NCBI RefSeq assembly: GCF_016698665.1
Contig: NZ_CP068046.1
Coordinates: 1,798,001-1,862,000, forward strand
Direction: 5' to 3'
DNA length: 64,000 bases
Source: Devosia rhizoryzae
GTDB lineage: Bacteria > Pseudomonadota > Alphaproteobacteria > Rhizobiales > Devosiaceae
Shown: positions 34,734 through 43,065 of the stretch, piece after piece
Layout of the letters: each line of letters starts with the position of its first letter
Numbering within the stretch: the stretch's first letter is position 1
Notes under the pieces: generated by a model
Database searches by the model: none
What the model was told of the DNA's origin: nothing
What the model saw: only the letters and a program-made list of their open reading frames with translations
Position numbers and translations under genes: made by a program

Positions 34734-35999
34734 TCAAAGTCCGCGGATGCGCGGCCGTCTTTCGTTCAGCACCAGCTCGGTCAGCGCCCAGACCAGCGCA
34801 TCCACGCGATCCGGCGAATGCCCGTCCGCCTTACCGTCCGGGCCAAAGGCGCAAAGTTCGTCTTCGAGCGCTGTCAGCCCCTCGACATGGCGCACCAGCC
34901 CCCTGGCATAAAGCGCCGCCACCGGCTCAGTGCGCACCCAATTGCCGCGCGTCGCCCGCGCCTCGCGCACCGGCACGCTCGGGTCTTCCCCATGCAGCAT
35001 TTGCTTCACCAGATCGCCGCCCTGGTTGACCTCGACCACGATGCAGTCGGCGTCATGAGCATGAAACGCCGCCACTGCGCGCTTGGCCCAAACCGTCGGC
35101 TGCACGCCGCGCAACGTCGCGTCCTCCAGCACCACGGCGCCCTCCCCGCTCCGTCCCGCCACGACGATGCCACAGGCATCGGAGCGCGCCGTGCCGGTGA
35201 CTGCCGGATCCACCGCCACCACCACCCGCCCGTCAGCCCCCTCGCTGCCGTGCCGAAACATCGCGCGCTGCCAGAGCGCATCCTCGCGATCCTCGATCAG
35301 CTCGCCCTCGAGTTCCTGCCGGCCTAGCAAGGTTCCCCGATAACGCCCAACGACCGCATCCATGAAAGATGGCGCCAGATACTTATAGTTATCCTGGGTG
35401 GTCATCCGCACCACCCGCGTTTGATTGTCCGAAACGAGCCGCTTTATCAGCGGCGTCGCACGCGGCGTGGTGGTCGCCAGCTGCTGCGGCCGGTCCCCCA
35501 GCCGGAGGCCAAACTGCAGCTGATCCCAGGCCTCCTCTGCCCGCGGCCATTTGCCGATTTCATCGCACCAGGCCGCAGCAAACTGGGGACCGCGAAATCG
35601 CTCCGGATCAGAAGCCGTCATGATCATGGCCTCGACCTTGTTGGGCCATACAAGGCGGTTATTTCCCTTGAGCACTGGCCGCTCTTCATCCGGACAGGTT
35701 GCGAGAAGTCCGCTTTCCCCGCGCACCATGATGTCGAGCGCCTCGCCCATGGTTTCGCCCACCAAAGCAATGGGCCCAATCTCTTGCCGGGCCAAGCCCC
35801 GAACCCATTCGGCGCCGGCCCGCGTCTTGCCCGATCCGCGTCCCCCCATGAGCAGCCAGGTTGTCCAGTCTCCCTCGGGCGCCAGTTGTTCGGGTCTTGC
35901 CCAATCAGGCCACGAGAACAAAAGCCGATAGGCTTCGTCATCGCTCTTGAGGGCCACTTCGCGCTCGGCTTCCTCGCGGTTAGCGCTTTGATTGGGCAA
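34734..35999 (-). CDS. terL: GTA g2, large terminase subunit
   Basis: This 421-residue DNA packaging motor has Walker A GGRGSGKT at residues 52-59, an ATPase region with AWCDEIGKWPRAEEAWDQLQFGLR and ATTTPRATPLIK, and a C-terminal RNase-H-like nuclease with VAVDPAVTG and HSPDRVDALVWAL. The start is TTG 35999, overlapping g1 by 20 bases; no better start is visible. In GTAs the terminase packages random host DNA by headful cutting. Confidence 0.94.
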   Translation of the reverse strand: MPNQSANREEAEREVALKSDDEAYRLLFSWPDWARPEQLAPEGDWTTWLLMGGRGSGKTRAGAEWVRGLARQEIGPIALVGETMGEALDIMVRGESGLLATCPDEERPVLKGNNRLVWPNKVEAMIMTASDPERFRGPQFAAAWCDEIGKWPRAEEAWDQLQFGLRLGDRPQQLATTTPRATPLIKRLVSDNQTRVVRMTTQDNYKYLAPSFMDAVVGRYRGTLLGRQELEGELIEDREDALWQRAMFRHGSEGADGRVVVAVDPAVTGTARSDACGIVVAGRSGEGAVVLEDATLRGVQPTVWAKRAVAAFHAHDADCIVVEVNQGGDLVKQMLHGEDPSVPVREARATRGNWVRTEPVAALYARGLVRHVEGLTALEDELCAFGPDGKADGHSPDRVDALVWALTELVLNERRPRIRGL

Positions 36000-36387
36000 G
36001 GCGATCCACCAGTTTGGCGCGGATATCTGCCATATTGCGGCGTGTCACCGGCTCGACATTGCGTTCCGACGCGCCCAGTTCGATCAGCTTGTCGAGTGTT
36101 TTGACCTGCGTCGCCAGGGTAGCGGTCTGTTTGTCGATCGGTTCGTCCACCGCTTGCTCCAATTTGGTTACCTGTTGATCGAGGACACGCAGCATGCGCG
36201 TCACAAGTTGGCCCTTGTCGGGTGGCTTGGTGCGGTTGCTCTTCCAATGGTGGCGCTCTCGCTGGTAGCGAAGTTGTGCCAGCGTGATCCCATAGCGGCT
36301 GCAAATCACCTTGGTCTGGAAGTGCCGCCCCTCATATTCCGCACGGATGCTTTCCCAGTCAGGCCGGGCTTTGGTCGTTTCTGCCAT
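35980..36387 (-). CDS. GTA g1, small terminase-like protein
   Basis: This 135-residue protein has a helix-turn-helix-like N terminus (PDWESIRAEYEGRHFQTKVICSRYGITLAQLRYQRERHHW), as in TerS DNA-binding domains, and a helical oligomerisation region (TRMLRVLDQQVTKLEQAVDE). It is the first gene of the GTA cluster. Its start faces the KTSC gene across an 87-base divergent region with an inverted repeat. Confidence 0.85.
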   Translation of the reverse strand: MAETTKARPDWESIRAEYEGRHFQTKVICSRYGITLAQLRYQRERHHWKSNRTKPPDKGQLVTRMLRVLDQQVTKLEQAVDEPIDKQTATLATQVKTLDKLIELGASERNVEPVTRRNMADIRAKLVDRLAQSKR

Positions 36388-36393
36388 GTCGTT

Positions 36394-36462
36394 GACTCAT
36401 ATGTGAATCCCGCCGCCGGAACGCGCGGGAATCGAGCGGGATTCGTCTTTGCGGAGTCACAT
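36394..36462. promoter_or_regulatory. Divergent promoter region with inverted repeat (GTA g1 / KTSC gene)
   Basis: GAATCCCGC (36405-36413) is matched by GCGGGATTC (36436-36444). ATGTGA just before the left arm recurs inverted as TCACAT (36457-36462). The paired blocks lie between the divergent starts at 36387 and 36475. This suggests an operator controlling GTA expression, the KTSC gene or both. No canonical promoter boxes were recognised. Confidence 0.5.
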
Positions 36463-36474
36463 GGGAGAACCCCG

Positions 36475-36720
36475 ATGTCCGCAGGAATCCGCAAGATCCA
36501 TTACAAACCAGACCTCGAGGAGCTCTCGATCTGGTTCGGCCCGAACTTCCGCCGCTACAAGTATTTCGGCGTGCCCGAACACATGTTCGAAGCCCTGCGC
36601 GACGCCCCGTCCCGCACCGGCTTTTTCAACGCCTTCATCAAAGGCCGCTTCGACTGCGCCCTCGCCGACCCCTCCGCCCTGCGCAACCAACGCTGGCAAG
36701 ACATCCGCTCGGCTTCCTAA
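36475..36720 (+). CDS. KTSC-domain small protein
   Basis: The product has 81 residues from ATG 36475, with GGGAGA about ten bases upstream. The segment YKYFGVPEHMFEALRDAPSRTGFFNAFIKGRFDC matches the KTSC domain, named for its association with lysyl-tRNA synthetase C termini and also found as stand-alone proteins in phage and accessory regions. It is divergent from GTA g1. Its function is unknown. A plus-strand reading frame extends upstream to 35992, but that part is antisense to g1/terL and has no start signal. Confidence 0.72.
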   Translation: MSAGIRKIHYKPDLEELSIWFGPNFRRYKYFGVPEHMFEALRDAPSRTGFFNAFIKGRFDCALADPSALRNQRWQDIRSAS

Positions 36721-36815
36721 CCCAATTCTTCGACTATGCCTGAACTATAGCCCAAGGCCGTGACGGGAGGATAAGTGGGATAAGTTTAGTGCCCGTTTGC
36801 TCTTGTACGAAGTGA

Positions 36816-36935
36816 AGCCCCCCACCCCGCCTCCCCCGAAAGACGGGGGAGGAGCCCCTCTGTGCCTCTCCCCAGCCGGCGGCTAGCACCGGCCAAACTC
36901 CTCCCCCTCCTAAAGGGGAGGCCGGGTGGGGGTCT
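36816..36935. repeat. GC-rich inverted-unit repeat, tail-to-tail type (copy B3)
   Basis: Outer CCCCCCACCCCGCCTCCCCC with hairpin CTCCCCCGAAAGACGGGGGAG is followed by a ~45-base spacer, hairpin CTCCCCCTCCTAAAGGGGAG and outer GGGTGGGGGT. It lies in the 226-base gap between the KTSC and DUF2254 genes. Nothing else was seen in that gap. Confidence 0.88.
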
Positions 36936-36946
36936 CTCAACCAACC

Positions 36947-38179
36947 CTAATCCCTCTCCCCAACCCACCCCGCCACCACCCTCAAATCCCCTAAATCACT
37001 CTCCGCCGTCATCGCCGCCTCCGCCCGCGCCACCACATCCTTCGCCATCTCCCGCGCCGCTGCGGCAAAAGTCGGCTTCGTCGCGGCCACGGTCTCGAGG
37101 CTCTTGAGCACCCGCGACACCACCTCGATGATCCCTGCTCCGTCCCGCGCCAGCGGCCGGTAGAAGTCCACCAGCACATCGCGTGGCACCAGCGGCGCGA
37201 CCAGCACACGGTCGTTCTCGCCGCACTTGCGCTCGTCGTGCCATTCCAGCAGCAGGCGCGTCACCGTATCGATGACGATGATCGCTGTGCCCGGATCATT
37301 GATGCCGGCGGACATGGCTTTGTCGGCAATTTCACCCAGGACGATAAAGCCAAAGCGCGGATCGCTGTCATAGGCCCGCTGTTCGCCAAGAACGAAGCAG
37401 GCGAGCAGCGCCTTGCCCAGATCCTCGTCGAACGTTCCCTCGACCGTCAGCAGCGGCCGCACCGGCGTGGCATAGGTCCCCGGCCTCCCCAGCACGCTGA
37501 TGCGAAGGTCATGTTCCTCCGCTAGCTTTTGCAAGGCTTTGGCATCGCAAAGCTGCACATAACCAGGCCGCTCGGCACTTAATGGCTGCCCCTGCGCTTC
37601 GCCATCGAGCCGCCCGCAATCGAACAGCGGATGTTCGCTCATGGTCTTCAGCGATTTTCGCGTCGCCTCTTCGACCACTCCGATCGTGTGACCAACCCGA
37701 CCGATCACCGAGATATGGCCGATCCAGCGGATCAGCGACGCCACGACCAGTACTAGAACGCCCAGCGTCATGACGAACAGGAAGACCCGCCCCGTATCGT
37801 TGTAGAGCCCCGCCGATAGCCCGATAATGCCGACGATCGAATACAAAAACGCGCCGATAAAGACCGAGATCGAGGTCTGAGCGCGCATGTCCCCGGCGAT
37901 CAGCGGCACGGCGCGCGGCGTCGTCGCGCTCGATGCAGCCGAGAAGGCACCGACCACGGTCGAGAGCGCAAAGACCGCCACCGTCAGCAGGCTCGATGCC
38001 AGGATTTCAAGGATCGTCTGCACGGCATTGCTGGGCAGGACGAAGGGCAGTTCGTCGGGCGCATAGCGCGCCAGAATATAGGCTATCGCCACCGTCAGCA
38101 CCGCGAGCAGCGAGAATGCCGCCGGCAAAAACCACATGCGCTGCAACAGCTGGCGCAACTTGAACTGCAGATATGTCAT
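36947..38179 (-). CDS. DUF2254 membrane protein
   Basis: This 410-residue protein has four N-terminal TM segments (about 15-37, 58-80, 103-125, 133-155) and a large cytosolic domain. TTPRAVPLIAGDMRAQTSISVFIGAFLYSIVGIIGL and ALSPGINDPGTA-like GINDPGTAIIVIDTV are typical of DUF2254 predicted membrane proteins. The motif DPRFGFIVLGEIADKAMSAGINDPGTA is well preserved. The family has no established function; ion transport has been speculated. It stands alone, with the Hsp70-like gene upstream on the same strand. Confidence 0.85.
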   Translation of the reverse strand: MTYLQFKLRQLLQRMWFLPAAFSLLAVLTVAIAYILARYAPDELPFVLPSNAVQTILEILASSLLTVAVFALSTVVGAFSAASSATTPRAVPLIAGDMRAQTSISVFIGAFLYSIVGIIGLSAGLYNDTGRVFLFVMTLGVLVLVVASLIRWIGHISVIGRVGHTIGVVEEATRKSLKTMSEHPLFDCGRLDGEAQGQPLSAERPGYVQLCDAKALQKLAEEHDLRISVLGRPGTYATPVRPLLTVEGTFDEDLGKALLACFVLGEQRAYDSDPRFGFIVLGEIADKAMSAGINDPGTAIIVIDTVTRLLLEWHDERKCGENDRVLVAPLVPRDVLVDFYRPLARDGAGIIEVVSRVLKSLETVAATKPTFAAAAREMAKDVVARAEAAMTAESDLGDLRVVAGWVGERD

Positions 38180-38227
38180 CGAACCCCCATGCTTCCATCG
38201 CTAACGCATGGAAGTCCTGGGAGATGC

Positions 38228-39487
38228 TTAGTCGCCGAAGATGCGCCTTGCCTCCATCGCCAGCCCCAGCCCGACGCTCCCCAGCACGTCCGTCCGCACC
38301 ACCTCGGCGCTCCTAAACATCGCCTGCAGCCGCCCGGCGACGGCCGGAACCAGGGTCGAACCGCCGGTCAGGATCAGGCTGTCGACATCGCCGGCTGCCA
38401 CCCCTGCCCGCTGCAAGGTTTCGGCAATCGTTGTTTCCAGCCGCAGCACCGATTGCTCCAGCGCCTCGCCCAACTGGCCGACCGTGATCGCGGTCGCAAT
38501 CTCGCGCTCGCGCACCGGGAAAGCGAATGCCGTCCTTTCCCGGTCCGACAGGTCTATCTTGGCCGCCTCGACCGCCCCCACCAGCCGGTGCCCCAGCCGG
38601 TCCTCGACCAGCATGACCATGGTCTCGACCCGTTCTGCTTCCACCGCCTCGCGCATGGTCGAGCGCAGGTCGCGGATCGCCTGCGCGTCATAGAGGCGGT
38701 TGATCCGGTGCCAGGTCGAAAGATCGTAGTAGGGCGCGACAGGCAGGTGGCGCTTGCCGTCCCTTGTTCGCGATCCAAGTCCCAGCTCGGGCATGACCCG
38801 GCTCATCGCCAGCAGTCGATCGAAATCGGTGCCGCCGATATGGACGCCCGCCGTGGCCAGGATATCGCCCGACCGATCTGCCTTGCCGGCCCGATCCGGT
38901 GATACCCGCACCAGTGAAAAGTCCGACGTGCCGCCGCCAAGGTCGACGATCAGCGCCAGCTTTTCACCGCTCACCTGCCGCTCGTAATCGAGCGCCGCCG
39001 CGATCGGCTCGAACTGGAACGCGATTTCGGCAAAGCCTTGCGCCCGCACCGCTGCTTCGAGCTGATCCTGCGCCGCACGATCGGCTGCGGGGTCATCGTC
39101 GACGAACTGAACGGGGCGGCCCATCACCACCCGCGTCAGTTCGGCGCCAAGCCGCGCCTCGGCCCGGCGCTTGAGCTCGGCGACATAGATGCCGATGATA
39201 TCGCCAAAGCCCAGCCGCCGGCCCTTGATCCGCGTCGTGTCGGCAAACAGCGCCGTTCCCAGCACGCTCTTGAGCGACCGCATCAGCCGCCCTTCGGCGC
39301 CGGTCACATATTCGGCCACCGCCGCGCGCCCAAAATAGGTGCGATTATCCTCGAAGCCGAAGAACAAGACGCTGGGCATGGTCTGGTGCTCGCCTTCCAG
39401 CGCCACGAGAAGCGGATGTCCGTCCGCCGCGACACGGCCGAGCGTGGAATTGGACGTGCCGAAGTCGAGGCCGCAGGCAAGGGTCAT
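38228..39487 (-). CDS. Hsp70-family protein, YegD-like
   Basis: This 419-residue protein has only the actin-like ATPase domain of Hsp70: phosphate 1 loop ACGLDFGTSNSTLG, phosphate 2 LIVDLGGGTSDFSLVR, GTDFDRLLA and the adenosine motif LILTGGSTLVPAVAGRL. The long C-terminal substrate-binding domain of DnaK is missing, as in YegD. It is probably an ATP-dependent chaperone-like or regulatory ATPase. Gap to the DUF2254 gene is 48 bases, same strand. Confidence 0.9.
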   Translation of the reverse strand: MTLACGLDFGTSNSTLGRVAADGHPLLVALEGEHQTMPSVLFFGFEDNRTYFGRAAVAEYVTGAEGRLMRSLKSVLGTALFADTTRIKGRRLGFGDIIGIYVAELKRRAEARLGAELTRVVMGRPVQFVDDDPAADRAAQDQLEAAVRAQGFAEIAFQFEPIAAALDYERQVSGEKLALIVDLGGGTSDFSLVRVSPDRAGKADRSGDILATAGVHIGGTDFDRLLAMSRVMPELGLGSRTRDGKRHLPVAPYYDLSTWHRINRLYDAQAIRDLRSTMREAVEAERVETMVMLVEDRLGHRLVGAVEAAKIDLSDRERTAFAFPVREREIATAITVGQLGEALEQSVLRLETTIAETLQRAGVAAGDVDSLILTGGSTLVPAVAGRLQAMFRSAEVVRTDVLGSVGLGLAMEARRIFGD

Positions 39488-39551
39488 GAGGTCCGTCCGA
39501 AAAATGGGGACGGCCCTCTTAGGGGCTCAGGGCAAAAGTGGCAACCCGGCG

Positions 39552-40157
39552 TCAGGCGGCTTTGGCGCGCTTTTCGTCCATGCCGCGATAGTCGACGATT
39601 TCGAGCCGCCCGATGCCGCGGCGCTGCGCCTTTTCCACCGCTTCGGTGGCGCCGCTGAGGACGGAGCGGTCGAGCGGGCCCTGGGGGTTGACCACGCAAA
39701 GACCCATGCTCAGCGTCACATGCCCGGCATGGCTGCCCCGATGCGCCAGGCCCTGGCGGCGGACGGCCACGGCGATGCGGGATGTTAGTTCGCGCGCCAT
39801 CAGCCGCGGCATGTCGGGCAGGACGATCACGAAGCCGGCCTGTTCGCCGCGCACGCAAAGATCGCCATGGCGCGGCAACACGGCGTTGATCGCCGCCTCG
39901 AGCGTCGTCAGGCTTTCCTCGACCGCCTCGGCGCCATAGGCGGCAAAATACTCGGCATAAAGGTCCATTTCGAGTGCCAGCACGCAGAGCGAGACCTTGT
40001 GCTCGGCGGCCTCGTTCCAGCCCTTGCGCAGTTCTTCGTCGATCCGCTGTGGCGGCAGCATCTTGCGGCCGGTCGCGTCCGCACCCTCGTCGCCACGGCC
40101 CAAAGCCGCGCGCACCCGGGACCAGAAGCCGTCCTTGCCGCTTGAGATGGAGTTCAT
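39552..40157 (-). CDS. Degenerate GGDEF-domain protein
   Basis: The product has 201 residues. After a variable N terminus, the segment VSLCVLALEMDLYAEYFAAYG...LTTLEAAINAVLPRHGDLCVRGEQAGFVIVLPDM...VTLSMGLCVVNPQGP follows the diguanylate cyclase fold. The active-site loop reads RGEQAGF rather than GG(D/E)EF, so cyclase activity is unlikely. A role as a c-di-GMP or nucleotide sensor or a scaffold is possible (inference). There is no TM segment. It lies between the Hsp70-like and YcgN genes on the same strand. Confidence 0.7.
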   Translation of the reverse strand: MNSISSGKDGFWSRVRAALGRGDEGADATGRKMLPPQRIDEELRKGWNEAAEHKVSLCVLALEMDLYAEYFAAYGAEAVEESLTTLEAAINAVLPRHGDLCVRGEQAGFVIVLPDMPRLMARELTSRIAVAVRRQGLAHRGSHAGHVTLSMGLCVVNPQGPLDRSVLSGATEAVEKAQRRGIGRLEIVDYRGMDEKRAKAA

Positions 40158-40230
40158 CGAGCCTATCCTGGGCCGTTCGCTAAGCGCCGATCAGGCCACA
40201 GGAGTGGTTAACGCCCGGTAACCACCACCC

Positions 40231-40686
40231 TCACAAATGGTCGGGCGGCTCGTATTCCGGCCAGTCCACGGCATGGGCTTCCCATTCTTCGGGATCGACT
40301 TCGGTTTCGAGAAACGTCCGCCCCTTGATCGAGACGCCCACATCCACCACCGTCTGCGGATCGCCCGAAACCAGCGGGTGCCACCAGGCCAGCCCCTTGC
40401 CCTCCGCCATGCGGCGATAGGCGCAGGTGGTCGGGATCCAGGGAATGGTGCGCACATTGACCGTATCGAGCTTGATGCAGTCGGGTACCTTGGCCTGACG
40501 GTTGGGATAATCGGTGCAGCCGCAGCCATTGCCGTCCAGTAGCTGGCAGCGCACGTCCGAGGTGATCAGCGTCCCCGTGTCCTCGTCCTCGAGCTTGATC
40601 AGGCAGCAGCGGCCGCAGCCGTCGCAGAGCGCTTCCCACTCTGCTGGCGTCATTTGTTCGAGGGTTTTTTCTTCCCAGAAAGCCAT
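40231..40686 (-). CDS. YcgN-family cysteine cluster protein (UPF0260)
   Basis: The 151-residue product begins MAFWEEKTLEQMTPAEWEALCDGCGRCCLIKLEDEDTG and contains eight conserved cysteines (CDGCGRCC, CQLLDGNGCGC, KVPDC) followed by WIPTTCAYRRMAEGKGL and WHPLVSGD, matching YcgN/UPF0260. The cysteines probably bind zinc or an Fe-S cluster. It is divergent from the penicillin-binding protein gene. Confidence 0.93.
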   Translation of the reverse strand: MAFWEEKTLEQMTPAEWEALCDGCGRCCLIKLEDEDTGTLITSDVRCQLLDGNGCGCTDYPNRQAKVPDCIKLDTVNVRTIPWIPTTCAYRRMAEGKGLAWWHPLVSGDPQTVVDVGVSIKGRTFLETEVDPEEWEAHAVDWPEYEPPDHL

Positions 40687-40823
40687 CCGAAACCGTTCTG
40701 CATTAAGTTGTGGCCGGTTTGCGCTTGCCCGGGCGGGAACGCAATCATATTCCAGCGATTGTGTTGTCCTCGATCCAGCGGCGGGGCAACATGTGAGCTG
40801 GTCGAACTGGGTTGGGGCAAGAC

Positions 40824-42983
40824 GTGCAGGATCCGTTCTACACCAAGGAAAAGCGGCGCAAGCCGGCCGGCATGCTGGCCGCCGACGCCTGGCTCGATTC
40901 GTCGCTCTACGAATTCTGGCAGACCGCCGGCCGCGGCTATACGCGCTACCAGGACTTCATGTCCCGCTTTCACGTTTCCGGCATAAAGCGCCTGTTTGTC
41001 GAGGTTTTATCTGACGCCTTCAGCTTCGCCGCCATCGGCGTTGTGCTGGTCGTCGCCCTCGCCCTCCCCGCCTTCGACATCATCGACCGTGGCGCCTTCA
41101 ACAAGGCAGAGGACTATTCCGTCGTCTTTCTTGATCGCTACGGCACCGAAATCGGCCGCCGCGGCATCCGCTCTGACGACAGCGTCGCCCTCGACCAAAT
41201 GCCGGACTATCTGATCAAAGCGACGCTCGCGACGGAGGATCGGCGCTTCTACGAACACTTCGGCATAGACGTCGTCGGTACGCTTCGCGCTGTTGCCACC
41301 AATGCCCAGGGCGAGCGCGGGACGCAGGGCGGTTCGTCCATCACCCAGCAGCTGGCGAAAAACCTGTTCCTTTCCTCGGAACGCACTATCAACCGCAAAA
41401 TCGTTGAGGCCTTCCTCGCCGTCTGGCTCGAATGGCATTATTCCAAGGACCAGATCCTCAAGCTCTACTTCGACCGCGCCTATATGGGCGGCGGCAATTT
41501 CGGCGTCACCGCCGCCTCCGAATACTATTTCGGCAAGCGCGTGCAGGACATTTCGCTGGCGGAAGCTGCCATGCTCGCCGGCCTTTTCAAGGCTCCCGGC
41601 AACTACGCGCCGCATGTCGATCTTGCTGCAGCCCGCGGCCGTGCCAACCTCGTTCTGACCAACCTCGTCGCCTCGGGCTTCCTCACCGAAGGCCAGGTTA
41701 CCGCTGCCCGCCGGCACCCGGCTTCTGCCATCGATCGTACCGCCGATATTAATTCGCCCAACTACTTTCTCGATTACGCCTTCGAGGAAGCCAAGCTCCT
41801 GATCGAAGCCAACAATGCGCCGGGCAACAATTTCCAGGTCCGCACCACGATCGATACGACGCTCCAGAGCTATGCGGAGGAAGCGGTCAATTCCGTCATC
41901 CGCGAGCAGGGCGAGCAGTATCGCGTCGAACAAGGCTCGATGGTCGTGACCGACACCGAAGGCGCCATCCGTGCCATGGTCGGCGGCACCGATTATGCCA
42001 AATCGCAGTTCAACCGCGCCATCGTGTCGACGCGCCAGCCGGGCTCGGCCTACAAAGCCTTCGTTTATGCCGAAGCCTTCGAGCAGCTCGGCCTCACGCC
42101 CTCCGATCCGATCACCGACCGCCCGGTCTGCATCGGCGACTGGTGCCCGCAGAATTACGGCCGCAACTACAAGGGCACGGTGAGCCTCCAGAGCGCGTTC
42201 GCCCAGTCGCTCAACACCGTCCCGGTCACCCTCTCGATCAAGACCGGTCGCGACCCGATCGCCGCGCTGAGCCATCGCATGGGCCTGCGCGCAGAATACC
42301 CCGTCACCCGCTCGCTGGCGCTGGGCGTCGCCTCGGTGTCGGTCATCGACATGACCTCGTCCTATGCCGTCTTTGCCAACCACGGTCTCAAGACACCCGC
42401 CTATGGCATCACGCGCCTTACAACGCTCAACGACCAGGTCATCTGGGAGCATGATATCGAGGCACCCAAGGAGCGCGTCCTTTCCGAGCAGACCGTCGCC
42501 TATATGAACCAGATGTTCCGCGCCGTGGTCACCGGCGGCACCGGCACCCGTGCGCAGATCGAGGGCGTGCCGACCCTGGGCAAGAGCGGCACCACGACCT
42601 CATATCGCGATGCCTGGTTCTGCGGCTTCACCGGCAATTTCGTCGCCGCCGTCTGGTTCGGCAACGATGACTACCGGCCCACCAACAACCTCACGGGCGG
42701 CACGCTTCCAGCTATTGCCTGGCAGAAGTTCATGGCCTACGCCCACACCAATGTCGAGGTGCAGCCGGTCTTCGGCATCGACTTCGAAATGCCGGAAACC
42801 ATCATCGCCGATGCGACGGATGAAGAAGTCGAAGAAGTGGTCCAGCGTCCCCCCAGCCTCAAGCCTGCCGCCGCGCGCAAGCTGCTGGACCTCGCCGGCC
42901 GCCTCGAAACCACGCTGGCCAATGCCCGCCCGGTTACAGACACAGCTAGCGCCTCGACACCGGTTGCCACGACGGGGCTCTAA
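40824..42983 (+). CDS. Class A penicillin-binding protein (transglycosylase/transpeptidase)
   Basis: The product has ~719 residues from GTG 40824, with a GGGG tract six bases upstream; TTG 40812 is the alternative. One TM helix lies near residues 65-85. The GT51 glycosyltransferase domain has ATEDRRFYEHFGID and GGSSITQQLAKNLFL. The transpeptidase domain has RQPGSAYKAFVY (SxxK), SQSLNT (SxN) and GKSGTT (KTG-like KSG). Both activities look intact. The ~60-residue acidic tail (DATDEEVEEVV) is variable. It builds and crosslinks peptidoglycan at the inner membrane. Confidence 0.92.
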   Translation: MQDPFYTKEKRRKPAGMLAADAWLDSSLYEFWQTAGRGYTRYQDFMSRFHVSGIKRLFVEVLSDAFSFAAIGVVLVVALALPAFDIIDRGAFNKAEDYSVVFLDRYGTEIGRRGIRSDDSVALDQMPDYLIKATLATEDRRFYEHFGIDVVGTLRAVATNAQGERGTQGGSSITQQLAKNLFLSSERTINRKIVEAFLAVWLEWHYSKDQILKLYFDRAYMGGGNFGVTAASEYYFGKRVQDISLAEAAMLAGLFKAPGNYAPHVDLAAARGRANLVLTNLVASGFLTEGQVTAARRHPASAIDRTADINSPNYFLDYAFEEAKLLIEANNAPGNNFQVRTTIDTTLQSYAEEAVNSVIREQGEQYRVEQGSMVVTDTEGAIRAMVGGTDYAKSQFNRAIVSTRQPGSAYKAFVYAEAFEQLGLTPSDPITDRPVCIGDWCPQNYGRNYKGTVSLQSAFAQSLNTVPVTLSIKTGRDPIAALSHRMGLRAEYPVTRSLALGVASVSVIDMTSSYAVFANHGLKTPAYGITRLTTLNDQVIWEHDIEAPKERVLSEQTVAYMNQMFRAVVTGGTGTRAQIEGVPTLGKSGTTTSYRDAWFCGFTGNFVAAVWFGNDDYRPTNNLTGGTLPAIAWQKFMAYAHTNVEVQPVFGIDFEMPETIIADATDEEVEEVVQRPPSLKPAAARKLLDLAGRLETTLANARPVTDTASASTPVATTGL

Positions 42984-43065
42984 GTTACCCCCTTCCGAGC
43001 GTGGCTAGGTCCGAAGCGCTGTAGCAAAGCTAGGGAGGGGTGTCTTCCCGCAACCGCCCTCCCCC

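Noticed and set aside
21106..36387. Whole region as an active prophage
   Set aside because: No integrase, repressor, replication or attachment sites were found, and the gene order and short tape measure match RcGTA.
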